Of a DNA stretch of 64,000 nucleotides, positions 23,501 through 36,934 are shown piece by piece. The translations under genes and the position numbers were made by a program. Each line of letters starts with the position of its first letter. The stretch's first letter is position 1. The notes below the pieces were generated by a model, which was not told where the DNA came from, made no database searches, and saw only the letters and a list, made by a program, of their open reading frames with translations. This DNA is from Punica granatum. Its lineage: Eukaryota; Streptophyta; Magnoliopsida; Myrtales; Lythraceae. The DNA is taken from contig NC_045132.1 of assembly GCF_007655135.1 (NCBI RefSeq), positions 28,263,255 through 28,327,254 of the forward strand, read 5' to 3'.

Positions 23501-26500
23501 GAAATTACAGTAAAAGCAAGATAGAAGACACGAAAAGAAAAAATACCATGCAAACTTGTCAAGACAAGGTCAACTTGTACTGGTCTATTGAATTATGAGT
23601 CTTAAAATACCCAATAACATTCTTTTGCAACAAAAAGTAACTTTCGAGTTTCGACAGAGCCTTTCAGCTTTCAGCAAGAACAGTCTTTTGTATACAAGAA
23701 GCTTAGTGGTACAAAATAGCTATATCAAGAAAACATGAACCAATAACTTACAATTGATTTAATTGATGAGAAATGCTTGGCCACGGTCGGCCCCAGAACT
23801 TGAACAAGGGGCCATGTTTCACCTTTTCTCATAGCATGTTGCTCCAATAATGACAAAAATTGAATCAGCTGCTCAATGATTTCAGGTCCTTCACCATTTC
23901 CAGAATGCATTAACATCTGCTGACATGTCTCTTGAAAGGTTGAGCCAAAAACAGAGGGCAGGTCATTTTCCACCAAAGCAATACCCGAAAGAATGCCTAT
24001 GATACACTTCCCTAATTCATGTATATAATTAACTGGGTGCTTGAAAATTGAGGCATCTTCAGTCCTTTGCACAGAAAGATTGCTGTCATCTGATGTTTCA
24101 CAAGATATTCCCGGGAAAATTCTTTTTTTATCGTTTGGGAGAGGAAAATGCACAAAATCTTCCCACAAAAGCTTTACAAGAATATTCTCCACAAGAATGG
24201 CTCGAGCAGGAGAAATAGAATCCACTCCATCAAGGTACCTGAAATTACAAAAGGCTTAAAGAATGCTACAAAGCAAATTAATTAAAATGTAATCAACTAG
24301 CACATATCTGATTCTCGAGGAAATAAGAAGCTAAAAGCAACATAAGTTCAGGATGGAATTATACCTTGATAAATTATGTAATGCCCAAAGAAAGCATTCT
24401 TTAAAAGCCTGAAAGAATGCGAGTCTATCTGCATTTGAGGAAAGAGATGCATTTCTTCCGGTCCAAAAGTTCAGAAAGAAATCTTGTAGAAACCTTTCTC
24501 CCTCTATCGCTTTTGGAGGCACAGAATCCAAGAATATAACCAAAGCAGGATAGGAAACCTGGTGAGACCCAAAGCACCCATTCCGGAGAAAATGCCAAAA
24601 CCGACTCATAACAATTTTCTGAACATTCAAGTATGTCCAACAATTGGGAAATCTTCTAGAAAATAATAAGATTACTTCCCACATTGACGGATGACAGGTA
24701 GGATCCTTTTCTTGAAAGGCACCCAGCACTACAGGTGAAAGTGTTCTTACATTTTCTTCAATAAAAACATGAGGCATATTTTTCATGAAACTCTTTAATA
24801 CAGAATATGCTGCTGACCTAATAGCAGAACTTTGGGACTTTAGGAAGTCTAAGAAACATCTGTGATTGGAAAACAACTTCTCCGCAAAAGTATTGGTTAT
24901 GGCCCTGGCCTTTGCAGCATGCTTTGGTTCAGCAGCTATATTTTCAAAACCAGGTCTTTCAGATTGCAAAGAAATCAAAACATCAAGAAGTGTTGCCAAT
25001 GCCAGCATGGAGGAAGATATCACCTGCATAGGGAGGATAAATGCATGTGACCAATCAATTTATGGGGAATATTGCTTCAGTAAAACATCTTCTCGGTAAG
25101 AAGGAGAACAATTTAAACTATCTTCCCACAGGCCCCTCTGAAATCAGTTAGTTTTGCCCCAATTAATAACCTGTACAGATTCAAAACAGAACAAGGCAAT
25201 TGCCAGGTGACAGACTCTGAATTGAACAGCGGCTTCAAGTAAAACCCTGGAGAGTCCAGGGATAATTCTTCTCATCAACATAAGAAATAAATGCAGAGAA
25301 CGGAAAACAGTGAAGCGTCATCTCATTCAGCAAGGCCTTTTTTGAAGAAGGTTGTAACTCATCAAATGTAATTCAGAAACAAAAAGAATTTTAACAATAT
25401 AACTAAAGTAATACCTGTTGATGCATCTCTTTCAATTCATCTGGTGCAGATGCTTTGTCAGACAAATCTTGTGGTGTCAGCTTCAGATTTTCTTCTAGAT
25501 ATGTAAATATTTCTGTTGTACATAAAATCAATGCATCTAGCCTCTTTTCAGGTGCTGGAAAGGCTGCCTAAGGGTAACAACGAGATTAGAGATCGTTATA
25601 GAGATAAATCTAGGAAGGCCACATCATTCTCAATCAAATTGTTGAAAATGCTATTTACTCTGGATAACTAAATTGCCAGCATATCGAAACAAAGATTTGC
25701 TGTTTCAACCATTAATTTCACAAGGCTTCGTCATACAATCTCCTTTTGCTTTTCCCTTCTCTCCTCATACCCTTTTGTACATGTATTTCGCATCATTTTT
25801 GCGTCTTTATATGAATATGTTTTCACTTACCTTTGAAGGGGGAAACGGAAAAAATATTTTATATTTTAATAGCAGTCAGTTCAACTGAGTGACCAATGAT
25901 ATAGGACAGTATCCTCGAGGCAGGTTGAGAATCCATTTAAAGTGGTCTCAACTAGTTAGAAAAGGACTTCTCTTTTTATTGGCAATGTTGCAAACACATT
26001 AACCAAAATACTGCATTTAATCCTTGAAACATCTTGTGCAAGTTATATCAAGAAGGAGAAACATGAATCTTCTGAACAAGCACAAACTTAACCAAGGTTC
26101 TCATGCATAGATAAAATACCCCAGGTACCTCCTAAGTATGTTCAGAAACAAAAATAGTGCGGCAAACCTGCAATGAATGCTTGGCAGCCTGGGAAGCTTC
26201 AGGAACAGTATCAAACTGAGAAAACCACCATGGTCCCATCAAAGACTTTAAATGTGGAGCCAAGTCTCTCCTGTAGAGATCAAAAAGTAACACCATTTCA
26301 TCAAAAACCTAGCAGTTTAAGATAACTAAACAGCAGCAGACCTCTGCAAACCAGAAGGTAGCTTCTACATTGGCATCTTCTTGTATCTGCTTCAAAGAAG
26401 CAGCTTCAGCATTCAACAAGAACAATTTGGGGGGGGGGGGGGGGGGGGGGGTTGTAAATTTTACGACCGCCAACATTTATGCTCTTTTATATTAATATAG

Positions 26501-28569
26501 AACAAGAGATGATTGAGATAGTCTACAAATAAAAGGGCCTGATCCTTTATGAGGGAATTTGCCACACACAGTAGATTTAAATTAGTTACTTCTTTTGACT
26601 GAGAAATTTGCAATCAATAAATCAATGAAGTATGCAGACAATTAGACTATTTGACATTGCCAATGCTGAACCATGCTATGTTATAATTGGTGTTTGGCAA
26701 GTCAGAACAATGTTTCAGGGAGGAGCTGTTGTGAAATTGCTACAAAAGGCTACAATCAAAAGGGGCATGCACTTGCAAATATATATATATATACACTATT
26801 GTCCATAGACATCATTTAAATATTAAGTTCAAGACGACAATTCATATTTTTTAGTTTTTGCTGCGTAGTACTACGGAGAGATATGGTCAGAGGGATACGG
26901 GGCTCCCGAGGTAGAAGATCTAAAATGAGGGCTTTCCACAATATATCAGAAGTTTAAGATATCTAATTCATTTTTGTTTATATGCCAATTATAATTAAAA
27001 GCAAAATCATCAAAATCAGATCCATCTACTTCTACAGACTCTGCTTCAGGGTGCTACAGATTCTGCTTCAGGGTGCTACAGCTCCAGCAGGATGGCTAAG
27101 TCCACCCCATTTTGAGCCCTAAAAAGCAGAATTACCTTTTAGCCAAATTTCCTATGAAATACCTTCCTACTAAAATTTGCTGCTTACTGCTAACGCAAAT
27201 CTCTCAATTCCTACAACTACCAACCCTAAAAGACTGAATCTGTCTACCAGGCTTCACCTCACAACTCCCCAAAACCCAACCCACCCTGACTCCAACACCA
27301 CCAACCAACCCACCTCCCACCTCTTCCCCCCTCTTCTTTTTCTTCTCCATTTCAAACTTCCCAATCATGTTTGAAGATTCATCTCATGATGGGAATAGCA
27401 TTCCCTTCCCATTCCACGATACAAAATGACCACACAAGAAATTTTTGCTTCACAATAACCCAGAGGGGACAAAAAAAAGCTGAGCAATCAATGAACAACT
27501 TATGAAAAATCAAATTAGCAATAAGAGCAACTGGAAAAGTAAGAAGAGAAAGCCCTTACCCAACAGCAATAACTAATTGGGCCATAGCATCACCAGTGGC
27601 ACGTCGAACCTCTCTATTATAGTCCAGCAGCAGCCTCTTATACTCAAAACCCTATAGAAGTGTGAGAGATTAAGGAAATGCCACAGTTGGAAAATAGCAG
27701 AACTAGACAAGCCCATGGAAGTTGCTGATATCTATGTATTGAACATTTTCAATAATCAGGATGTAACTCAAAAATTAACCATTATGACAACCAAAAGAAC
27801 CACAGGACAAATCCTGAGAAAATCATATATCTATGGGGCATTATCAAATATTAGATTCTAAACCCTGGTAATCGAGTTCTGTCAAAGCACGCATGTTATT
27901 CACACTTCTAACTTTTTGAGTTTACTTCTCCTTGATCCTTTTTCATTTATTCAAATATGGACTTGTTACTTTCAAACCCAGCACATGACAAGATACTTGA
28001 AAAATTAGAAACAATCATTTGCTAAAATGGGATCAACATGAGCCCCCAGTCTTCTCTGTTCCAGATCTTTGCTTCCATTATTAATACTAGCTAGTAAAGA
28101 TATAACAAAACAGTGAATTATGCTCTAATTTGGGTTTGGTTACTCTACCCATTGCGGAATGGCTGGTAATATGTCCTTCCCAGACTTTTGCTTGAACAAC
28201 TCAGATAAAGATGCTAGCGCTTTAAGCTGTCAAAGGAGAGAATTGAAGCAGTGAGAATTTTCCAAACTCAAATCAATTGCGATTGAAGAATAAAGCAATA
28301 AGTTCGTATAATGCTACAAGACCATTGCATAGGACAAGAAAGATGCCAACTTGATACCATGGAAATACACTACAGTCACTACATTCTTTCAGGAATTCAG
28401 CAGCTTCGACAAATAACGGCAGGTCTCTAACATCATGGCGGCAAAAAGGAGAGCCCTAGAGACACCTAAAACTGAATACAAACATGTCCTAACATTCTCT
28501 ACATATTCTGGAGAAGCCAAATCAAGCAATGCAGTCCAAACTGGCTGGATAAGTAATTCCGATGCTAAC

Positions 28570-28605
<36 letters not shown>

Positions 28606-30462
28606 TTGATAAAAGAAAATCCTTGCTTCACCGCAGCACATGATCATTACTGCTGATTTTAGAAAGTCCTCAAATAGAAGTTAGCTAAAGTGTCAATTTG
28701 TGACATTGACAGATGGTTCAGCTTAAATAAAAATAGCACAGCTAGTGAAAATGGAAACCTAATTCAACTTAAAACTCTTATAGCTTGGATACTCTCTTTT
28801 GAATTGCATCATACCTGCCCAAACTTTTTTGCCTCGATTAAAAAGTGCCACTTAGTCAAAATTAACATTCTTCTATCATCATGGAAATTAAATCTTCTCT
28901 GCAGCACATACTTCCTATGATACAACCAATAAAATTTTAATTCTTCTTTGAAAAACTTCCTTCTTCGTATACCATTGACAACTGAGCAACCAGAGAAACA
29001 CCGACACTGAAGGCAAGTCAAACCCCTAAAATTTCATAAACTTTGATAAGATGATTTCCAAGCGAAAGAATTGATCTTGAGCATTAACATCGTTATACCT
29101 TGGTGGTGGGATCCTTTCTAGCAAGTCTCTTCAGGTGTTGTGCCAATTCACTATCAATGTCCTATGCAGATCAGATGAGATAATACATGTCAGTAAAATT
29201 TAATCCGCAGAACCCAAGTCAAATTGCAAATGCAATCTGTAATCAAGTTCAATCCGCAACTAGTACACACATTTCTACCAACATAAGGCAGCATGCAACA
29301 TTAATAGATGACACAGCAAGGAAGTCATGATAGACACATATATCTCAATATATGATAAATTTGAAGATAGTAAGAAAGGATTGATAGTCAAATCATTAAA
29401 TTGCATTAGCTTCCCTTTCCCCCTTGATGAAAGAATACAATAAGGATCTGACTCGCATTAGGCCCAACAACCTACACGAATTAGCTGGTTAATAAGTGTG
29501 CATTAGAAGTACTACATTGCTCCACCAGAAACAGCAAGTTTATGCTTGTTTCCAAAGAGCTTGTCAGGCCTTACAAATCCTATTTTCTTCGTTCAACGAT
29601 GGAAAACTAGTCGCATGTAGCGATTGATGAGCAGCACCACCAGAATAGATCGTCACTCCGAAAAGATTTACAAATACCACACATAGTGAATATAGTCCAC
29701 CCCTTAGTCTTCTTTTCTTTTTCTTTTTCTTTTTTCTTTTTTCTTTTTTTTTTTGTGGGGAGATAGGTACCTCTTCGTCTTCTTTGGTCTTTTCCATCTA
29801 AACTTTCAGCTCTCGTTTATTGAGAACAAAAGGTTAGACTTAAAAGGGGGTTCTTGGCCTGGTATTGTGTGAGGAGTCAAAGGATTGACAATGATTAGGT
29901 CCATACTGCTAACTCATGCACGGTTAAGCCCTAAGCCTGTACAGCTATTTACAAAAAAATTGACAATTAAGTTCCTGCACACAAGTGTATAGCTTTGGGC
30001 CATGAATATGATAAGGGTGGCAAGTTGTTAAGTTTGTTCCCTGCTCGCTTGTTAAGGTTGAACTGATCCTTGTATTATTGCGTATATGAGCAGTGAAGCA
30101 GAAGTCAGGCAGAAGGATTAGCGAATTTACAGAATATGGACTAGCGTCGTCCCTACTCCCAGCAAGGGAAGAATGAAGGCGAGAGCTTCCAACATAACCA
30201 CCAAACCCCACTGAAGCAGTGGAATCCGCAGGCAAAAGTGATGCAGCGAGACTGCGAAAGGCAAAAGGAAAACACAGAGATAATGTCGTCAGCCTGATTA
30301 ATAGTCAGAGCCCTTGAGGAACCCGGAGCAAGAAAGTGGAAGAGAAAAAGTAAGATAAAGGAGCTCTGCAGATTGAAAAGAAAAATAGATGAGAACGAGA
30401 GATCGCCTGCTGCTGGAAGGACGAGCCTTGCTTCTACCAGCGTCTCCCTTTTGCCTGCCCAT
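17502..30462 (-). CDS. LTN1: E3 ubiquitin-protein ligase listerin, 16 exons, 1912 aa
   Basis: Listerin ubiquitylates nascent chains stuck on 60S subunits in ribosome-associated quality control. Exons (minus): 30462-30407, 30251-30131, 29161-29099, 28226-28149, 27651-27560, 26270-26168, 25567-25415, 25023-24365, 24238-23752, 23498-22981, 22448-21745, 21238-20471, 20208-19190, 19052-18594, 18209-17979, 17729-17502. All phases agree, giving 1913 codons with stop; Arabidopsis LTN1 has about 1870 residues. The start [18 protein letters not shown] and the motif [13 protein letters not shown] match the family N-terminus that binds the 60S subunit. The middle is helical HEAT/ARM-like. The C-terminus has an RWD-like segment (about residues 1750-1837) and a RING at about 1862-1908 ([20 protein letters not shown]). 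Introns 1 and 12 need GC donors. The exon 11/12 junction is the least certain. Confidence 0.93.
26340..26452. repeat. Poly(G) tract and short ORF in an LTN1 intron
   Basis: Within intron 5 of LTN1 there is an uninterrupted run of 23 G (26429-26451). To its left, the minus strand holds a short open frame (about 26427-26345, reading ...[20 protein letters not shown]...). I do not recognise it; it may be chance or an inserted fragment. Poly(G) runs of this length are rare and may be a sequencing or assembly artefact. Confidence 0.5.
28573..28604. repeat. (TA)n microsatellite in LTN1 intron 3
   Basis: About 16 TA units in the intron between LTN1 exons 3 and 4. It is variable-length DNA with no coding role. 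Confidence 0.9.
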
Positions 30463-31056
30463 GCCCGTCTATTCACTGACTGACGACTGATTCACCTTCA
30501 GCTCAAGGAGAAACCGCCTTCGAACTCGCACACGAATAACAAGCAGAGATCAATAATACCGGCAGCTCCGAGTTGCGCTGAAGAGGGAAGAGTCAGCTTA
30601 GTCGGACGTATGATGACAGACTGATATATGAACTGCAGTGGAAAGGAAAGGGCGATGGACCTCTCCGCGTCGAGAAAGCAGACCCACAAGAGCCGCCACC
30701 GTCGTCAGGGTCAAGGGTACGGCATGAGCATTACTTCCAGTTTTGGTCCTCGACCTTTGACGTTTTTGTCATTTTTATCCTACACCTTTATTTTTTGCCA
30801 TTCTCATCCTCAACCTTATGTTTTTTGCAGTTTTAGTCAAACCGTCCATTTTTCCGTCATTTTCTGTCCCAAAAAATAATTTTCAAAAAATAGTTAAAAT
30901 TATAAAATCTCTGAAAATAAAATTTTAAAAACTAAAAAAAAAAGGAAAAAAGAAAGAGGGGGAGATTATCATCATCGTCATCGTCATCATTATTATCAAA
31001 TCCATATATAATTATTGGGGGATAATTATTAAGACAATTATATATAATATACAAGG
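30463..31056. other. LTN1 5' flank with one arm of a transposon-like repeat
   Basis: Immediately upstream of the LTN1 start lies GC-richer 5' UTR/promoter DNA (30463-30720). From about 30724 to 30880 there is a run of TTTTGGTCCTC, TTTTTATCCT and TTTTAGTC-type units like the subterminal repeats of the long-inverted-repeat elements further right. No matching second arm was found. Confidence 0.45.
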
Positions 31057-31938
31057 TCTTTTTGCCCGTGCATTGCACGAGACTTTTATGAAAAATACAT
31101 TTTTATTTACTTAATGATTCAAACTTAATGGTTTTAGTTAAATTTCAAAAATTTCATTAAAAATACTTCTTTTTCTAGAGTATATAATATCTAATAATTA
31201 TATCCAAATATTTTTATGAATTTTGATCAATTCATGTACTACTAATATATTGGATAAGCAAAAGGAAAATAGTGATGTAACATTTTCAAAATTATCATCT
31301 TTTCAATATGATAAAAAATTAGTAACTATAAGTTTTAAGGGCAATATTTTTATTTTTTGAAAAAAAAATTCAATTATTTATTGTGATATTCTTACTCAAA
31401 TCTCATATATTAAATTTCGTGAAATGGAATGATTTTAGCTAAAATGAATCAATTTTTTCATGAGAGATTTACTTAATTGAGGTTTTATAAGATTTGCAAT
31501 AAATTTAAAACATTATTCAATAAAGTTTAAATTCATACAATTATAAATATTATTGATTTTCCTAAAATTATGAATATTTATTTACTATTGAAATAACAAT
31601 AAATTATTTGAATCGATGTACTCTTCATATTCATATGTTTTACTATTATTTATAATAATATGTATTATTATTTAATTTTTATTTAACATATTAATCTATA
31701 AATTACAATACATTTACTATTCTACCCCTTTTATTATAGACATTGGCAATAAAATTTACATTTGAATTGGCATTTATGGTAAAAATGCTATAATGAGACC
31801 AATTAATAAAAACATTTTGTGGACCTTTTTTTATAGTCGATTTATTAGTGTAGGGAGGTAGAAATTTATATTTTCTAATATCATATTTAAAAATTTAAAT
31901 TATCGACTATAATTTATTTCTCTCCATATATATATATA

Positions 31939-32537
31939 AGGGAAAAAGACAAAAAACTCCCTTTGTGATTTGGAGTCCGGACAAATCGCACTTTGTTCTT
32001 TTGTTTGGGAAAATTAGCCCCATGTGGTTTGCTCCGTTAGACATAGAGGGTTACTGGGTTAATTTTTTTCCATTTTAAGTCCTCAATCTTTAACATTTTA
32101 ATCATTTTGGTCCTAAATCTTTTACTTTTATCATTTCTATTTTCAACTTTTCATTTTGTTTCATTTTAATCCTATAAAGAAAAATCGAAAGGAGAGGGGG
32201 TTGGAGTCGCCAATCGGCGACCCCGAACCATCCACTGCACACCGGTGCCCTTGGTGGAGGGTTCGGGGTCGTCGATTGGCGGCCCCGACTCCCTCCCCCC
32301 TTCGATTTTGATTTATAGGATTAAAATGAAAAGTTGAGGATAAAAATGATAAAAAAGAAATTAGGACCAAAATGATTAAAAGGCTATTGATTGAGGACTA
32401 AAATGGAAAAAAAATTAACGTAGTAACCTCCTATGTCTAACGGAGCAAACTATAGGAGACTAATTGTCCCAAACAAAAGAATAATATGCGATTTGTCCCA
32501 ATCCCAAACCACAATGGGAGTTTTTGTCATTTTCCCT
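31939..32537. mobile_element. Foldback element with arms of about 280 bp and GC-rich centre
   Basis: The left end AGGGAAAAAGACAAAAAACTC is the reverse complement, with few changes, of the right end. The arms continue inward through TTTAAGTCCTCAAT and TTTTGGTCCTAAAT units. At the centre (about 32195-32295) is a GC-rich hairpin (GGAGTCGCCAATCGGCGACCC and its inverted match). The site is TA-rich. The flanks ATATATATA and ATATATAAT are similar but not a clean target duplication. No ORF is credible. It is probably Mutator-like and non-autonomous. Confidence 0.8.
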
Positions 32538-34662
32538 ATATATAATATCTCACCGCTAAGATATAGTAAACATAAGGCATATATACACTCTAATCCGTTT
32601 ATTTTTGTCAAGATTATATATATATATATATATAAAGAGTTAGCGAAAATTTGTATAATTTTCAGCTAAAATGACTCGATTAATTTCATTAGAGATAAAA
32701 ACATATTTAGTTTAATCAAATCTCATCAATTGTTTAAGTTTTGAGGATAATTTTTTTAAAAAAAATATTACTTTTTGGACATACCTGCAAATTAATTGTA
32801 TATATATATATTTATCATTACATCACTATTTATTTGTATTTAATTTCTTTGAGATAGTAATTTTAAATCTTGAATATTATTTACCCATTTACATTATGAC
32901 CTTATAATATTTAAAAGATTACCCTTCTAACCCTATTTAATGGTGGGATACAATTTTATATATGTATATAGATAATTGTTGGGAAGATTGTTATTGCATG
33001 CCATTTGTCCAAAAATTTGAAACGGGAGATTCTCGTTCGCCGACTCTTCGTGCCTAATGGATTTGTAACTTCCGCAAGAAAGACGATGGTGGTGGTGACA
33101 TCATCACCATCATCATCGTCAATTATTTGCCTTAATTTTAATTACAATAAATTTATTGATTAGATTACATTAATTTATTTTAAAAATAGATTAATTTGGT
33201 TATTTAATTAATTTAGTAATATCCTGGTAATTTGTAGTGATTGAAAATTATAGTAAATTCTTCATTAACTAGCAAATTTAAGAATTTAAGTAGATTACAA
33301 GAATAGTTTTGGGGTTTCATTCTATTAATTAGCAAATAATTGGTATGAAAGAAAATTCTTCATTTATTTGATTGAAAACGTATTTTAAGTCGTGATTTTG
33401 CATTTCTCAGCACGAAATAGGTACTTCCAATGTACTTGTTTTCCTTTAGGATAAAAGCAATGCTAAGCATATTTATGGACTTGTAGCACAAATAACTAAA
33501 CTCTGATTGCTTGAGGTAGTACAAATAAATGGGTATAATTTCCGCTATAGCTATGATGTATTTCATAACGCTTCATACTTGGAACATGCTAGATATGGTT
33601 TTCAAAGATGAAAGTCAAACTGATGTTATATTGTTTTCCTTGATAAGTAGATGATATATATTTAGGAAATACAACTTTTCACTTTTTTTTTTGTCTCTCT
33701 GTATACTTTTGTAATAATATGATTTTAGAGAGAAATGAAACTTGATACAGTGATACAAATCACCAATTCGAAATCATGAGGTCCCTGATTTCATTTTTAT
33801 TAGTAGGACTTTTATGCCTCTTTATTTAGATTTCACTAATATTGTACTTGGTTACATGCTTCCCTTATAATTATGATTTTTGAGCTATTAGTTTTCTATT
33901 TTCACCTTGATGTATCAAGAAAATATGCAGGTATGTTTAATCGCTTGTAATTTCTACAGGGAAAGGGAAGGACTATTGGGTTAAAGAAAATACTGAAAAG
34001 GAGATGTCTGCTTCCCGGCAAATGTTGAACATATTCCACCCTTTTACTCCATAATTATACAAGATCGAGTCGACCTATTGTGCACCTCGTTCAAAATATT
34101 CGACTCAACTATTAAATAGGCCTACTAAATAATGTAGATATCATAAAATGTCTCTTGCACTTGATTCTTTATGTTAAATGTTTTCCTCCTTTTCTTGTTA
34201 ATAGGCGTATTCTACTATATATCGATGAATTTATTTTCTAGGGGTTGCTATTTTAGTGTGAATTTGATAGTGATTTATCATAGTAATATAACACGTTTAC
34301 CTCTTATGATAAATCTTTTTATAAGAGCAAGACTCGCTTACAAGATAGACAATATTCCCTTGTTAGCCTTATACATTGTAATAATTCTTGTAGTTCGCTT
34401 TCATCAGGAACTAGCCTTGCAGAACATATATGCCAATTTATCTTATTTTACTATTCCAGTGAGCTGCACTTTTCACGCACTCGAAATTCTGAATTGAAAA
34501 CAAAGAAAAAGTAAATAAATTATCCATTTGTCGCATGAAGAACTCATGAAATGCACATCACATGCAACGCACATGGCTTTCCGACTAGTAATAAATAAAT
34601 TACATATATGTTGTTATAGTGATTATGAAAAATATTTTTCTTCATGAATCTGAAAAATATAA
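32538..34662. other. AT-rich spacer
   Basis: No gene is supported; the short ORFs are AT-biased. A possible plus-strand Helitron 3' terminus (CCGACTAG followed by T) ends at 34588. A matching 5' end candidate is the GCCCGTGCATTGCACGAG palindrome near 31065. Confidence 0.4.
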
Positions 34663-36368
34663 GGTTTTTAACCTAAAAAAGCAATTACTATTAAAAAAAT
34701 TCCTAATGTAACACGAACTTTCAAAATTTTCTAAAAAAACACAGTTTTAAAATATGCTCTTATCTGGCAAATCGTCTCCTTCCGTCCAAACTCTCCCGTC
34801 AAATGCCCACATGGGCGTTATATCTGCGATATATAGTCGTTATCCTCCACGTAATATTCACAAATTCCTTAATCTAACACGTACTTAAAAAAAATTTCTA
34901 AAAATGCACATCGTTTTAAATCTTTCTCAATTCTAGCACGCCGTCATCTTCCGTCCATTCTCCATCATGAATTGCCTATGTGGCTATTAAATTTGACTAG
35001 TTCGCCATTAATTGCCACGTGTAACCATCCCATTGGCGATCCATTTTCTTCTTCCCCTCTTCTTCCTCATCTCTTATTCTTACTCTTCCACCACTTTCAT
35101 CATCACCATCTCCATCACCAGCACCATCAAACTTTCATCTCTTCCTCGGCCTTCATCCTAATCCTCCTTCCTTCACAATCACCATCGGCTTCATCTCTTC
35201 CTTCAACTCCCTATTCTCTGATTTTGTTGTCCCCTGTTCCCCTGAAGCCACTGTGTTGCTGTCACACTCCCTCGAGCCCCATAAGTCGCTAGTGTTGCCC
35301 ACCCTCTACTCCCTACCATATTGTGGCTGTGCTTCTCATCGAGCTCCTCAGCTCCCTATTGCTTGTCAACACTGCGCTACCTTCCCTCGAGCCCTGTGAT
35401 TGTTGGGCTATTGTCCAGGCCCCTCCCAAGCTCAATCTGATGCTACTGCTGCTCCTTTGCACCTTCCTTCCAGCGCCATGGCTATCACCATCTTCATCCT
35501 TTGCTTTCTCTCGACTCCCGTCACTCCTCCGACCTTCATCACCTGCCTTTCTCCTCCACCTCCTACCCTTGAAGCCATCAGCTTCATCATCGACATCACC
35601 ATCCCTTGTCTTTCACTACTTCTTCTTTCCATAGCATTCTACATATTCACCATAGCATTTTACATCACATCTCCTTTTATGACTTCCTATATTTCTTTCA
35701 TTGCCATTTACATCACCATCATCTTCATTCTATCTCCTCCCCCAAAGCTATCACCTTCATCATCGACATTACCCATCTCTGTGTTGCTGCTAGTGCTCCA
35801 AGCCCCTCCCCTACTTATTGCTGCTGCTTGGGGTGGTCCAGGCCTCTCTTCTTGCTATTAAGCTACTATGTTGCTACTGTCTAGTCCCTTCCGGGCCTCC
35901 TTGAGCTACTGTAGTTGCTACTCTTGGGGATGAGAAAGAACATGGGAGGGGAATGAGGAAGAAGAGGGGAAGAGTTGAAGAAAAAAAAGAAAATGGGCTG
36001 CCAATGGGATGGTTACACGTGACAATTAACGGCCAACTAGTCAAATTTAATGTCCATGTAAGCAATTCACGACGAAGAATGGACGGAAGGTGGCGGTGCA
36101 CTAAATTAGGGAAGGATTTGAAATGTTGTGCATTTTTAGAAAAAAAATTAAAGTACGTGCTAGATTAGGAAATTTGTGAATATTATGTGGAGGATAACGG
36201 CTAGTTGTAGTAAATGTAATGGCCACGTAGGCATTTGACGGGGAGTTTGGACAGAAGAAAATAATGTGCTAAATACGGGAAGATTTTGAAACTGTGTTTT
36301 TTTAGAAAATTTTGAAAATTCGTGTTAAATTATAGATTTTTGAATACATACTTTTTAGGTTAAAAACC
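34663..36368. mobile_element. Long-inverted-repeat element (1.7 kb) with duplicated arm units
   Basis: The left arm (34663-35080) and right arm (about 35945-36368) are reverse complements, starting GGTTTTTAACCTAAAAA. Each arm itself contains two tandem, diverged units. Each unit holds an AACACG motif, a TTTTCTAAAAA stretch, a CTTCCGTCCA motif and a phrase like TGCCCACATGG or TTGCCTATGTGG. The interior (35100-35930) is pyrimidine-rich with repeated CATCACCATC words. The ORFs there have no family features. Probably a non-autonomous Mutator-type element. Confidence 0.8.
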
Positions 36369-36695
36369 CAAAATAGATTACGATATGATGAAAAAACAAC
36401 AAATAAAGTCGAAACTCCGTATCTAAATATTCAAGATTTTAGATCATTCTATTATTTTTCTGGTGAATATCTTCATTTTATTCTTACTAGTTCATATTCC
36501 TTGCTCATCAGGCCGGAACTAGGAGTTTGGATCGAGGGAGTGAAACTCAAGAAGAGATACAATAAACCTAGCACTAATTTCAGTTTTCAGATGTTGTATG
36601 CTTATTGCAGGAAATTAGTGATACTCTCGAAGATGAAATCCATCTTTACGGTTTCTTGGAACTTACTTTGTCATTCTCATCGGTTATTTATATTT

Positions 36696-36698
<3 letters not shown>

Positions 36699-36728
<30 letters not shown>
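36699..36728. repeat. (AT)n microsatellite
   Basis: About 15 AT units in intergenic DNA between two inverted-repeat elements. Confidence 0.9.
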
Positions 36729-36731
<3 letters not shown>

Positions 36732-36934
36732 CTTTTAAGGTCAAGTTACATAACCTCATGGACCCAATGAGGTGGCGGCTTTTAAGGATTGGCCGGATTG
36801 AAGTTAATCTCATGTATAATATAATATCTAGCTACGGTGATGTTCTGGTGGACAGTTAGCTGCAGGTTCATTTAACTCAGGTTTTGAGTCTTTTGACGGT
36901 TAGAATATATACATATATATATAGTGAGAGAGAG

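Noticed and set aside
27177..27374. 65-codon Thr/Pro/Asn-rich plus-strand frame
   Set aside because: It lies antisense in LTN1 intron 5 within C-rich low-complexity DNA, with no family features.
29564..29797. Minus-strand Lys/Glu-rich frame starting [11 protein letters not shown]
   Set aside because: It lies in LTN1 intron 2. The family N-terminus is encoded upstream at 30462, and the Lys run is translated polypurine.
34972..35884. Several overlapping plus-strand frames rich in Ser, His, Pro and Leu
   Set aside because: They are translations of a pyrimidine-rich transposon core with CATCACCATC repeats in all frames, not coding sequence.
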